Shown here: positions 1 to 10,639 of the stretch, piece by piece
Numbering within the stretch: the stretch's first letter is position 1
How the letters are laid out: the number at the start of each line of letters is the position of its first letter
DNA from: Vitis vinifera
Taxonomy: Eukaryota > Streptophyta > Magnoliopsida > Vitales > Vitaceae
Length of the DNA: 64,000 nucleotides
Reading direction: 5' to 3'
Assembly (NCBI RefSeq): GCF_030704535.1
Contig: NC_081808.1
Coordinates: 16,862,501-16,926,500, forward strand
The notes under the pieces: generated by a model
Database searches by the model: none
What the model was told of the DNA's origin: nothing
The model's input: the letters and a program-made list of their open reading frames with translations, nothing else
Position numbers and translations under genes: made by a program

Positions 1-1313
1 GTCCTAGTCTTTAGGGACATCTACTTGTATTTGAATTGCTCCAAGTTTCTGTTACCACTTGGCTTTATTTCCGCTAAGTGGCGTGTTTTCTTGTTTCTGT
101 TAAGATCGTGTATTGAATGGCTATTTAAGCCAAAGTTATTGTTAATAAAACTAAGTTATTCAATCCAACTTGTTGTGTTCTTGTTCTTAGTTTCATTTTA
201 GATCAAAGTTCCTAACAAAGAAAAGGTCAATGAACAGGAAGCTCATGTATGCCTTGCCTCTTGCCTTTGTTTCTCTTTTTCTGGGTTAAACACTCTTGTT
301 GTAGCTATATTGAATTTTGAAAAGAGAGAAGTAAAGGGTTTGGTCAAAGATATACAAGATGATCTCATTGTCCTGTGAGGAGAGATGAATCTGTTGATGT
401 TATTGATTGTTAAATACATGAAAATTTTGTTAATTACAAATCTTTACCCATGAAAAGTAGAGGGTTTGATAAATGAAAACATGTAACTTGTTTATGAAGT
501 AAAGATTTGTTTAAAAAAAATTAAAAGTCATGCAAATAATTTTTAAAATAGATACAATTTTTTAAATTTTAATGAGTGTTAATGTAAAAATTATTTATAT
601 ATTTATAATATTGAGTTAATTGAAAAACATAATTTAGACAAAAACAAAACTCCAAACAAGTTTTTTGTTTTACTCGTTCTAACAAACTATTTTTATCAAT
701 TCAACCAATCATATATATATAAATTTTTTTTCTTTTTTGGACAACAAAAATCATTTTTTAAAATTCAATTCCTAAACATATTTTTATTTCTAAGAATATA
801 AAAATTGTTCTTGAAAACCGTTTTTAAAATTTGTTTTTCTGAACTGTTTTAAAAAACACTTCTCAAACAAATAATGAATTGTCGGATTTAGGTTTTACAA
901 ATCTAAGTAAGAGAGTCGAGGCCTTGAGCTCTTGAAACTAGAAATGAGATGCCTATTTTAAATCATAAAGAGAGCAATGGGGATGACACGTGTAGGTTAA
1001 GAGTCATCAACAAAGCTAGGTACCTCCCCAAAACTAATATGCTCACCGATAAGAAAATTAAAAATTTATTTATTCTTAATATTCTAAATTGAAAAAAAAA
1101 CGAAAAATATAAAACTAAATTAATTTCTATTTTAAAAAATAACTAATTAAATTAATTTAGAAATATTATTACTTAGAAATAATATATAAATACATTTAAT
1201 ATATATAATAGTATTATTTTTTAAATACTATATCCACCATAATTAATAATTATTTTTTATATATTAAATTTATTACATAAAATAAATTTATAAAAACATT
1301 TTATTAGTTAAAA
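1..1313. other. AT-rich intergenic DNA, possible LTR tail at the left edge
   Basis: No gene is visible. The first ~217 bases look like the 3' part of a retroelement LTR: a 'tatttaagcc' promoter-like stretch, an AATAAAA polyadenylation-like signal and a CTAACA end. The partner LTR would lie outside the window, so this is only a suggestion. The rest is A/T-rich sequence without open frames. Confidence 0.3.
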
Positions 1314-2390
1314 ATACCTATGGACCCCGTATTTCAACTCATGCGTTTTCCACTCGATGGTGAACTCGATTTTTATTTGAAAATGATTTTTATTTATTAA
1401 AAAGAAATGACTTTTAGTTGCCACTTATCTTTATTTTATTTTTAAAAGGGTAAACAAAATAAGAAAGAAAACCCTAAACGTGACTCCTTATTTTGGGAAA
1501 AGGTGGTCTGTAAAAAACCGGATCGGGCTCGGGGGTCGGGTTATTTATCGGGAAGGTACGGTAAAGACCGTAGCACCCTTCTAAGTCCCTAAAGTCGGGT
1601 CTCTACTAATAAAATAAAACAATCATGGCAATTGATGAGCAAATCAATTAATACCCAGAACGGTCATGCACGCATGAGAGTCCGAGCATACATGGAGAAT
1701 GATCAGGATGTGAGTAGATGCATACCTGGGCGATGATCCTCAATGCGCTATCAAGGAGTGAGGTTAGTGCACAATTAAGGAATAATTTCGAGCATGTCAT
1801 AAAGCAGAATAAAATCTATCACGCATGACAATTAAATCAATCAATCGATCAATCAATCAATTATAAAATCACTTATGTTGAGCCCCCCACCAATGCTCGA
1901 TTTATTTTAGCATGACTTAATTTCGTAAGTTTCATTAGTTGGAATTACAGAATTTAATCCTCGCTTATTTTAAAATTTATTTAGAATAGAGGAGATGTAG
2001 AAATTGTTTGCCAGAAGGAAATATGGCAATGAAGTTTCATTAAAAATGGGATTCTTGGGTGGTCCTAAAAATTCTAAGGATGAAAGATGGGAAAATTGGA
2101 ATTATTTGAAAGTCAAAATTTGAGAAAGATATTTACATGGGATTTGAGAAATCATTTTCAAAATCAAGGGATAAGGAAATAGGAGAATAAATAAATAAAA
2201 TAAATAAAATAAAAAAAAAGTGATATGTGGCCCAAAGTTGGCCATGCAAAAGGTGGCCATGCGTACCTGCCTTAGAGGTTTGATCGGATGCAGACATCCC
2301 ACTATAATTACTACATCTTGAAGACATGGCAAGAATCCAAAAATTCGAGAGGCTCCATTCCTTGGCTTCCCTCAATCACTTCAATGATTT

Positions 2391-2596
2391 CCTCTTGTTT
2401 TGTACACTAATCAATTGCTCATCAACCTCCTTTATGCTCATCTTTCCTCGAAACATAGCCGAAGCTACGAGGTATTTACCATGGCAAGGGTCAGCTGCGT
2501 TCATCATATTCATCGCATCGCATCCCATATCCACTGGGCAAGTCCTGGGGCTGTAAGAGCATGGTAATGTTGGGACCCACGAGAAATGAGTGGTGC
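2391..2596 (-). pseudogene. Beta-tubulin fragment, part 2 (interrupted by copia)
   Basis: Read on the minus strand, this stretch resembles the C-terminal third of beta-tubulin: RGSQHYHAL, then a motif like [14 protein letters not shown], a frameshift, then [31 protein letters not shown] and VQNK. These match, in order, the tubulin segment that begins near the TSRGSQQYRAL motif. A frame change at the WDA/NMM junction and loss of similarity after VQNK show it is dead. The upstream part of the same fragment lies at 6553-6590, across the copia insertion. Calling it tubulin rests on recall of the family sequence; the run of shared motifs makes it convincing. Confidence 0.75.
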
Positions 2597-2834
2597 TGTA
2601 AAGTGTGATTAAAGGGTCAAAGCTTAACCCTAATTGATATTCATCCAGTAAATATATAGTACATCAAGCAAACCTAATTAAGGGAAAACCGTGAGTTTAG
2701 GAAACAATCCTAAACAATAGCAACCACTACTTTCCTAGAATATATCATAATATCTACTTTCCTAGAATATATCATAATATCTCAACATATATCATAATAT
2801 CTACTTTCCTAGAATATATCATAATATCTCAACA
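2597..2834 (-). repeat. 3' LTR of copia 1
   Basis: 238 bp, ending in the TG...CA dinucleotides when read on the minus strand. It is 27 bp longer than the 5' LTR because it holds one more copy of an internal tandem unit of the type CTTTCCTAGAATATATCATAA; the rest matches the other LTR base for base by eye. Confidence 0.95.
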
Positions 2835-2843
2835 CCCTCCCTC
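2835..2843 (-). other. Polypurine tract of copia 1
   Basis: GAGGGAGGG on the minus strand, directly abutting the TG start of the 3' LTR. This is the expected plus-strand priming site of an LTR retroelement. Confidence 0.85.
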
Positions 2844-5800
2844 AAGTTGGAGTATGAGTTCAAAAATGCCCAACTTGGCAAGAAGATAATCAAATTGTTT
2901 CTTTCCAAGAGCCTTTGTAAAAATATCCGCCAATTGTGTAACGGTAGGAACATATGACGGAGCAATCAAACCATCTGTTATCGCATCCCGAACAAAGTGA
3001 CAATCAACCTCAATGTGTTTGGTGCGTTCATGAAATACTGGATTTTTGGCCATATGAAGGGCTGACTATCACAAAAGAGCTTGATTGCCTTTGGGTGGTG
3101 CACACCCAAGCTCAGAAGCAACCCCTTCAACCATTTGAGCTCACAAGTAACTGCTGCCATAGCTCGGTATTCCGCTTCTGCAGACGAGCGGGAAACTATG
3201 TGTTGCTTCTTTGTCTTCCAAGAAATAGGAGATTGTCCAAGAAACACAAGCCATCCGGACAAAGAGCGTCTAGTGACTGGACAAGCTGCCCAATCAGAAT
3301 CACACCAACCCTGCAGGGACAAATCACTATCTGCACGTAACAAGATACCCTGACCTGGAGTACCTTTCAAATAACGAACGACTCTCAAAGCCGCCTCCCA
3401 ATGCTCAATTCTAGGCTCCTGCATAAATTGAGATAATATATGAACCGAGTAGGCCAAATCTGGACGGGTCACTGCCAGATAAATGAGTCGACCTACTAAT
3501 CTGCGATAGGACTCAGGGTTCGACATCAGCTCCCCATTTGCGAGTCCTAATCTGTGATTGTGCTCGATCGGGAAGCCACACGGCTTGGCTCCCAGTAATC
3601 CGGCCTCCGATACAATGTCAAGTGTGTACTTGCGTTGACACAAGAACAAACCAGCCGAACTCCTGGCCACCTCGATTCCGAGGAAATACTTCAAAATACC
3701 AAGATCTTTCATCTTAAAACAATCACTGAGATAGGCTTTAAAGGTCTTAAGTGCAGCGGAATCATTCCCAGAGATAATAAGATCGTCGATATACACTAGC
3801 ACATTTATTTGAACATTGCCCTTAGTGTAAGTAAAAAGAGAATAATCAAAGTAGGATTGTAAGAAACCATATCCTTTAAGAGTCGTGACCAACTTGGCAA
3901 ACCAACATCTCGGAGCCTGTTTCAACCCATAAAGTGATTTTCGTAACCTGCAAACCAAGTTCGGATCGGAACGCTCAAATCCTGGGGGTAGCTTCATATA
4001 CACTTCCTCTTCAAGATCTCCATGCAAAAAGGCATTATGAACATCCATCTGATGAAGTTCCCAATTTTTCGAAGCCGCAATAGCCAAGAAAGCACGCACC
4101 GTAGTCATTTTGGCAACTGGAGAAAATGTCTCATGATAATCAATACCGGCTTCTTGATGATTCCCCAAAACTACTAATCTGGATTTGAGCCTTTCAATAT
4201 CACCGTTTGAGAAGTACTTGGTTCTGTAAACCCACTGACTTCCCAAAGCACGCTTACCCTTTGGAAGAGGTTCAAGAGTCCACGTACCATTTTCCTCCAA
4301 AGCCCAAATCTCCTCATGCATTGACTTTTGCCAACCGACATCTTTCATAGCCTCTTTAAATGACTTAGGATCATTGCTCGAAATAATAGCTGCAAGAAAC
4401 TTTCGATAATGTACAGAAAAATTGTCACAATTTATATAATGTGCTATGGGATAAGGAGTACCTGAGGGATGCTGTGGAGACGGAGTGGCGGGAGATGGAC
4501 TTTCAGCAACCACCGTATGAGTAACAAAATCTCGTAATAGAACCGAAGGAAATTTATCCCTCATTCCCTTTCCCATAGGAGCAAACTGCCCATTGCTTGT
4601 ATTGTCAAGCCCAAGTGAATCAAGCCCAACAGTAGGAACAACTGCCAGCCCAGGTGAAAGAGTAGCTGAAGAAGCCTCGGTGTGGGCCGGCCCACCCTCC
4701 CTCAAGCCCAGATCTAGATCGGCATCAAAATGGGGCACCTGATCTTGGTGGGCTTGGGGTTCAGGTTGGATGAGGTTGGGATTTTGTGTTTGGGCTTGTG
4801 GGTTAGGCAAATCAGCATCATCATCGACAAAATCAGCAAAATCACTATCAATTTCAACATTTACCGTAGGCACAATGTTTTCCGGAATAATATTTACAGC
4901 ACCCGGGTTACCAAACGGAAAAACATCCTCAATAAACTTGACATCACGAGAAACAAATAATTCCTTGGTGTCCAAATCAAACAACTTCCACCCCTTCTTT
5001 CCAAACGGGTAACCCAAAAACACACATTTTCTACTTCTACTTGCAAATTTGTCACCTTTGGATTTTTGATCATGAGCAAAACTAAGACAACCAAAGGTGT
5101 GAATTGCCGCATATGAAGGAGGGGTGCCAAATAGGATTTCAAAAGGTGTTTTATTGTGTAACAAAGGAGAGGGAGTGCGGTTTATCAAATGAGCAGCGGC
5201 AAGAACACTTTCGCCCCAAAAATAAATAGGCAAATTTGCTTGAAAGCGTAATGCCCGCCCCACATTTAAAATATGCTTGTGTTTTCTCTCAACCCTCCTA
5301 TTTTGTTGCGGAGTTTCCACACAAGAAGTTTGGAATAAAATGCCAGTTGCAGAAAAATAGTCAAGTAGGCACTTAAATTCCATACCATTATCACTTTGAA
5401 CAACTTTCACTGTTTGAAAAAATTGTCGATCTACCATTGCAATAAAAGACATAAACATCCGAAAAACTTCTGTTTTATCGACCAACAAATAAATCCACAC
5501 AGCTCTTGAGAAATCATCAACAATAGTCAAAAAATAACGAGCTCCACAAGAAGAGACATGTTTATAAGAGCCCCACAAATCACAATGTATTTTCTCAAAA
5601 ATTCTAGTTGCCTTATTGTCACTTAAAGGAAATTTGTCTCTAGGATGCTTAGCACGAAAACATATTTCACAAGCTTTGTTTAAACTACCCTTAAGATTGC
5701 TAACTGGAGGAAGTAACTTCACTACTTTCTCTGAAGGATGTCCCATCCTTTTGTGCCACAACTCCAAAGTGGATACTGCGTTGTGGATAGAAACATGTTG

Positions 5801-6304
5801 TACCGAATCACCTTCAGCTCCACCGAAGTAGTTAAGTCCATCTCGCCTAACTCCCGTTCCAATCAGCTCCCTGGTGTGGTCCTGTATAGCACACATATAA
5901 GAGTTAAATTGGACAATACAATGTAAGTCATCAGTCAATTGTGAAACCGAAAGTAAATTACAATTGAGTTTCGACACATAAAGAACGTTTTGAAGAATGA
6001 TGTTATTCGACAAACGAACGGAACCGGATTGGGTCGCAACAACAGATTCACCATTAGGAAGGCCAACCGGACACTCAAACAACGCTATAGTATCAAATAA
6101 CCAAGATAAATCACCGGTCACGTGATGAGTTGCCCCGGTGTCAATGATCCATGACTTCGTGTCAAACTTACCATTCAACCTGTCGTCCGGAACTTGAGCA
6201 TTACCAATTAAGCCCGCAAGAGCTTTCCATTGTTCGGGCAAAAAAAGTGAATTCATCTCCCTTTTAGGTGGCGGCAATGGTGGTTGTTCATTGTCGTTGG
6301 CCAT
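2835..6304 (-). pseudogene. Copia 1 pol (protease-integrase-RT-RNase H), gag lost and frameshifted
   Basis: The frame from 6304 to 2978 encodes 1108 residues. The protease motif WIIDTGATHH is already at about residue 52, so the usual gag and zinc knuckle (about 250-300 residues) are absent. A GAG-pre-integrase segment (LWHKRMGHPS), integrase (IHCDLWG, QSDNGMEFK and a glutamate in RRVERKH), copia RT with catalytic YIDD, and RNase H follow. The frame breaks near 3050: similarity to the RNase H end ([17 protein letters not shown]) and the terminal residues continues in another frame down to about 2835. The integrase PQQNGV motif is changed to PQQNRRV. This copy could move only with help from another element. 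Confidence 0.9.
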
Positions 6305-6329
6305 TGTTTTATTGTGTGTGCATGTCAGC

Positions 6330-6341
6330 GCTCTGATACCA
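6330..6341 (-). other. tRNA primer binding site of copia 1
   Basis: Read on the minus strand, TGGTATCAGAGC directly follows the ACA end of the 5' LTR. It is the common plant copia site complementary to the 3' end of initiator methionine tRNA. Confidence 0.9.
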
Positions 6342-6552
6342 TGTAAAGTGTGATTAAAGGGTCAAAGCTTAACCCTAATTGATATTCATCCAGTAAATAT
6401 ATAGTACATCAAGCAAACCTAATTAAGGGAAAACCGTGAGTTTAGGAAACAATCCTAAACAATAGCAACCACTACTTTCCTAGAATATATCATAATATCT
6501 CAACATATATCATAATATCTACTTTCCTAGAATATATCATAATATCTCAACA
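6342..6552 (-). repeat. 5' LTR of copia 1
   Basis: 211 bp, TG...CA on the minus strand, flanked outside by the GGTGC duplication and inside by the primer binding site. It lacks one 27-bp unit present in the 3' LTR. Confidence 0.95.
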
Positions 6553-6590
6553 GGTGCCGACCCCACCACGATAAAAATACAAGAAATCAT
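6553..6590 (-). pseudogene. Beta-tubulin fragment, part 1
   Basis: Read on the minus strand this gives [12 protein letters not shown], which lines up with the RLHFFMVGFAP motif of beta-tubulin. In family order it directly precedes the RGSQ motif that continues at 2596 on the other side of the copia. The GGTGC duplication falls exactly at the break, so the two parts were contiguous before the insertion. The 5' boundary with the DUF828 fragment is uncertain. Confidence 0.6.
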
Positions 6591-6630
6591 CTTCCATAGG
6601 AGAGCAGGCCCGTTATGCTTCCTATCAAGT

Positions 6631-7094
6631 GCAGCCTCGACAGTAATAGCTACTGCTATATTCCAAACCTGCTTTAACGCCCTTGCCTTCAATGTGGCTA
6701 CGGAGACTATCAAGGTCATGATACCGCCGGCAGATCGGACATTGGCGGCGGATCCGACCACTGAAGCTAGGTGTTCGCAATCGGCGCCCATTGCCTCGGC
6801 CATCTCCACGCACTGGGCGGCGACAAGGGTGGCGGCAGAGATGACCGCCATGTCGGTCTTTGCCATCTGCTCGTCCACTCCGGCTCCGGAAGAGGCAGCT
6901 GTGGTGGCTGCTATTGCAGCGATGGCAGTCACCACTCCTGCGACAGAAACAGCGGCAGGGAACTGGGCATTCTGGGCTCTAGTCTCCTCTTTCTTCTTCT
7001 CTTTGCGTTCTTTAAGCCATCTGCCGACGAGGCTGCCCTCACAAGCATTAGGGGATCCGAATACATGATATAGCGACAGCATGAACAACGACAT
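6631..7094 (-). pseudogene. FORKED1-like / VAN3-binding protein fragment (DUF828)
   Basis: Minus-strand residues [19 protein letters not shown], then an Ala-rich stretch [54 protein letters not shown] and [14 protein letters not shown] match the auxin-canalization (DUF828) domain of plant FORKED1-like/VAN3-binding proteins. In vein patterning these act with a C-terminal PH-like domain, which is absent here. About eight residues expected before ATLKARALK (an ATALRGA-type block) are missing. The open frame runs 7094-6537 but its end reads into tubulin-like sequence and then the copia LTR, so it is a truncated chimeric relic, not a gene. I could not decide from sequence alone whether it came from spliced RNA. 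Confidence 0.8.
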
Positions 7095-7099
7095 TAGGC

Positions 7100-8010
7100 G
7101 TGGTGTACCCTGCTCTTTCTTTAACCGGCTATGGTGGAATCTAGCATAAGCTTGATCAGGTTTTGGTGGGTTAACAACACTCCCTTCACATTATCGTCAT
7201 TCTCCATGACTGACAAACATTCTCGTGGCGGACGATGCAAGTTCCATGCTTTCATATCTGTTTTCTGATTTTCAACTGTTTCCATTCCCTCTCTCTCTTC
7301 CAAGCATGAAGTGGAATGGGGGACAGAATGAGTAGGTTTTCGAAGCAATCTATGGCTTGAAGGTGAGTTTTAGTGGTTGAATGAGTAAGTGGGATTGAAT
7401 AGAGATAGATATAGTGAGAGAAGCATGAGTCCGGTGTAAGTATGAGCCAGAAACAAGCATGATAGGCACGAATGATGCGTGTGACGGTATTTGGATTTGA
7501 TGGAGAGGCATGGGTGATGAGAGAAGCATGGGTTCAGTGGGTGCGAAATATGGGCATGATTGGCTTGAGAGGTGCATGTGGTGATAGAGAGAGGAAGGGT
7601 GGTGATATGCATGGGTATTGGGGGTGATGGCTATGCATGTTGGGTAGGGTACAGGAGCATGGAAGGTTTGCGTGGGTATGAGGGCTAGGGTATACAAGCA
7701 TGGAAAGTTTGCATGGGTATGAGAGGTGATGTAGTGAGAGAAAAGGTGGTGAGGGGCATAGAAGATGGCTGACATGGGTATGCATGGGGATGGGTATGAG
7801 AGAAACAGGTATATGTTGAAACAAAGGAGACCCAAGTGGGTGGTGGGTATGAAGGTTAGAAAATGGGTATGATAGTGGGCGTGGCCATGCAAAGGTCATG
7901 CAAAGGTGGGGGGGAATGGATTTGAAGCACAGTCATGGGTAGTGAGAGAGACACAGATTCGGTGGTGTTGTATATGGGTAGGATAGATGACAGGGGTGTA
8001 CTGTGAGAGA
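7100..8010. repeat. Low-complexity repeated 'catgggtatgag' region inside element A
   Basis: A purine/G-rich stretch made of many imperfect copies of units such as GCATGGGTATGAGAG and GAGAGAAGCATGGGT. The opposite strand gives His/Pro/Ser/Thr-rich frames of up to 180 codons that are by-products of the repeats. Between 7121 and 7348 a minus-strand frame contains [11 protein letters not shown], which recalls the AMP-binding motif of acyl-CoA synthetases, but nothing around it supports that, so it is left unassigned. Confidence 0.5.
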
Positions 8011-8029
8011 TGGGTCAGTGGCATCCCAT

Positions 8030-8908
8030 TCTCATTGTTGCTTGTTTAAAAGGATGTTGCCCCTGAGGGTGCATCAGTGCATGGACACCTCCCATCTTGC
8101 TCATTGCTAGTTGCCGCTCATAGGCTCGAAGGTCGGTGGCTGAAAGACTTGGCAGAGGTGCAGCTGCAGATAGGAGGAGTGGGTTTGAACTTGTTCCTGG
8201 TGGAGTTGGCTTGCTACCCCATGAGCACATGATTGGTTTGCCACACAGAATTGACTGGGTATTTCCCATCCAAATAGCCAGAGAGGTCTCGATGTGGGTG
8301 TTGTATCTAACAAAACCAAAACCCCCATCTCGTTGAACCCGAACTTCCTCAATTACCCCAACGCCAAAGTATGAAAGTGACGATGGGGATCCAGCTGTGT
8401 CACCTCTGGAGCACACAAACAGTTGTATACTGAGGGTTGTTGTCAGGAGCCTCATCAGTTGCTGTCTCTTTACCATTTCCTGATGAACCATTGGTCAGCT
8501 CTACCACACCCTTGGCATCTGGACTTCATTTATCATCATTGAAACTAGCACCTTTAGTTGCCCAGTTACAACGTATATGTCAACTCCCAAGCCATTTTCT
8601 GGTTATGTCATTGATAGCACCTGGGCATCTTGCTGATTGCGGGAAGAAACAAATCCAAACCCTCTTAAACGCCCAGTCTTCTGATCCCACATAACCCTTG
8701 CATCCGAACAAATGGGAAAAACAGAAAAGCATGCAAACAATGTAGCATCAGTAACCTCAAGGCTGAGATCACCAACAAAAATATTGAAGTGACCTGATGT
8801 GCCTTCCCTTTGACCACTAGCATACGCCCAATTAACTTTAATGGGCTGCTTAAACAGATGACCATCGTCATACAAACTCTGCACAACAAAATGCAGAGAG
8901 CGCAGCAA
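8030..8908 (-). pseudogene. UBP1: Processed pseudogene of oligouridylate-binding protein UBP1
   Basis: Minus-strand sequence matches UBP1-type proteins (three RRMs, binding U-rich RNA, stress granules). In order one finds [12 protein letters not shown], the RRM2 start [32 protein letters not shown], traces of the linker, the RRM3 pieces [11 protein letters not shown] and [40 protein letters not shown] and MHPQGQHP. Similarity runs through without any intron, although UBP1 genes are multi-exon, so this is a retro-copy. It is broken by stops and frame changes, and the start of RRM3 (the VYVGNL region) is deleted. RRM1 and the true start are missing. It lies inside element A on the same strand as the other captured gene fragments. 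Confidence 0.85.
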
Positions 8909-10009
8909 TGAAGAATGTTTCTGTTGTCCCCTTCAACTCATTTTCTGCTTGAACACTTTCTCCTCCTCTCATCCTCATATGACCTTTCTTCTTTCAAGGG
9001 TATCTTTTCTCTCAGAACCCATATAATGGACGAGATCCAGGAACAGAGGTGGCCTCAACAATGAAGGAAAAAAAAATGCAAGAAAACATAGCATAGAGGG
9101 AAACAAATAAAAAAAAAGGTCTTCAAAGGAAGATTCACATCACGAGTCATTAGTGAACCTTCTCATTAGGTGAGAAAAACAACATCAAATGCAAATATTG
9201 GCGGGGTTCTCAGGCATTTCATAATCACAATAGAAACAGAGCATATTAAGATTAACGATGGCAAGCATGAATTCAAGGTTATATCTCAACAAGCAACAAT
9301 CCACCCCAAGCAAAACAACAAATATCCAAAATATCAACAAGAAAATGCTGGGGGATAGCAAGGAGCCGAATCAAACCATAAACTTGTTGCATTCATACCT
9401 GAGAGTACCCTTCTCCAGTAAATCTCTGTTCAGCTTCAAACGCCTTAAATCCACCTCCAATGCCAATGAATCTAATAAAACAATGAAGTTATCCTCCTCT
9501 ACTCTCCAAGCATACAACTATCCCTCTCTCTCTCTCTCGAGTTATCTCTCAAAGTCACCCCTCTGCCCTCCCAAAATATCTCTGAAAAACCACCCAACCT
9601 CCGGCAGCCTCTTTTCTATTTTTTTTCCTCTGAAACTCCTCTCCAGAAAATCCCTGAAGCCCCCCCAACCTCCAGCCCGCAACCTCATCTGTCATTCCCC
9701 GAACAGATATCTCCTTCCCCCCTTTTTTCTTCCTTATTTCTGTCTTTCTCAGCAAGCTACTACCCGCTCTCCTGTTCACCGATCAGCAAGCATGTCTTCT
9801 TCAACCACCAGCATGGTCGTCCATGCTCCTTGCCGTGTCCATGCAGTTGGTGCTCAACATAAGGAGGTGGTCCCCTACTCGTCTAAGGTGTTGCCCGCTC
9901 CTCTAGGTGGTGAGAAAGCATCCTTCTCATGCCATATAAAAATCCCTCAAAAACATAACAACCTTTGGTTTTTTTTTTCTTTTTTTAAAAAAAGGGGGTC
10001 TACAATACC

Positions 10010-10639
10010 ATTAAAAGTAAGAAAAAAATAATTTAGTTCAAATTTTTATTTAAAAGAAATGAACTAGTGATAAATCATCCTTTCTTATAAGAAAAACTAC
10101 AATAAATTTGAAAACATTTTCTTGACTATTATGGTTTACAATTTTTTTTTTAAATTGTCCCATAATTATCTAAAACCCAATTTAAATTAATTGATTAAAA
10201 AGATGAAATAATCTTCATATTTGTAAATTTAATTTTTTTATGTTTTATTTGAAAATTAACTTATTTTTTTCTTATATAAATGTTTTTAATTATTTTAAGT
10301 ATTTATAAATATGTTTTAAATAAAATAGTTATTTTTACAAAAAAAAAATAAAAACATTTTTATCAAAGTCAAAAAAATTATGAAGGGTTAGATTTTTAAA
10401 ATCGGGTTTACCCTTTTAATCAAATTAAGTGTTACAAATCGACATCCAAAAGACATTTTGGAGTTACAGAAACAACCGATAAAAGTATAATCAAAATAGA
10501 AAAAATTTGAATGAAGCAGATTTGATATCCAAAAGTTGTGGTTCTTTTAACAAAATGTAGAACAATAGAGGATAAGACCCAAGGGCATAAGAAATTCATA
10601 AAATACGTGAAAGGCCTCATTTCCATACAAGTGTCTTAT
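10010..10639. other. AT-rich spacer upstream of the de-epoxidase gene
   Basis: Very A/T-rich with poly-T and poly-A runs and no coding features. It should contain the promoter of the downstream gene, but I cannot point to a convincing TATA box or other element. Confidence 0.4.

Larger units (their letters stand above)
2597..6552 (-). mobile_element. Ty1/copia retrotransposon (copia 1), gag-deleted
   Basis: A complete minus-strand LTR element. Its LTRs lie at 6342-6552 (5') and 2597-2834 (3'). A primer binding site TGGTATCAGAG (complementary to initiator Met tRNA) follows the 5' LTR, and a polypurine tract GAGGGAGGG precedes the 3' LTR. The 5-bp target duplication GGTGC occurs at 2592-2596 and 6553-6557. 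Apart from a 27-bp internal repeat unit the two LTRs look identical, so insertion was recent. The only long frame starts just 37 bases inside the 5' LTR and goes almost straight into protease, so most of gag is missing. It sits inside the tubulin remnant of element A. Confidence 0.95.
1319..10004. mobile_element. Element A: long non-autonomous repeat carrying host gene fragments
   Basis: The left end reads TATGGACCCC (TGTGGACCCC in its sister copy at 36774) and the right end reads GGGGTCTACA, so the ends are imperfect inverted repeats of TG...CA type. Both sides are flanked by ATACC (1314-1318 and 10005-10009), a 5-bp target duplication typical of LTR-element integrase. The left ~530 bases match element B closely, including the segment ending in GTCGGGTCTCTACTAAT, and the right end shares a C-rich block with it (about 9700-9830 versus 40140-40270). 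No retroelement coding of its own is visible. The interior holds minus-strand remnants of beta-tubulin, a DUF828 protein and UBP1, plus a nested copia. Best guesses are a very long solo LTR or a large retrotransposon derivative that acquired gene pieces. Confidence 0.6.

Noticed and set aside
7121..7348. Possible acyl-CoA synthetase fragment ([11 protein letters not shown])
   Set aside because: A single short motif without any neighbouring family motifs; could be chance.
7350..7892. 180-codon minus-strand His/Pro/Ser-rich frame
   Set aside because: It is the reverse reading of the degenerate 'catgggtatgag' repeats and has no known domain.
9258..10031. 257-codon plus-strand open frame rich in Ser, Pro and Leu
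   Set aside because: It spans the right end of element A, a C-rich block shared with element B and a poly-T tract, and has no domain; an accidental frame.
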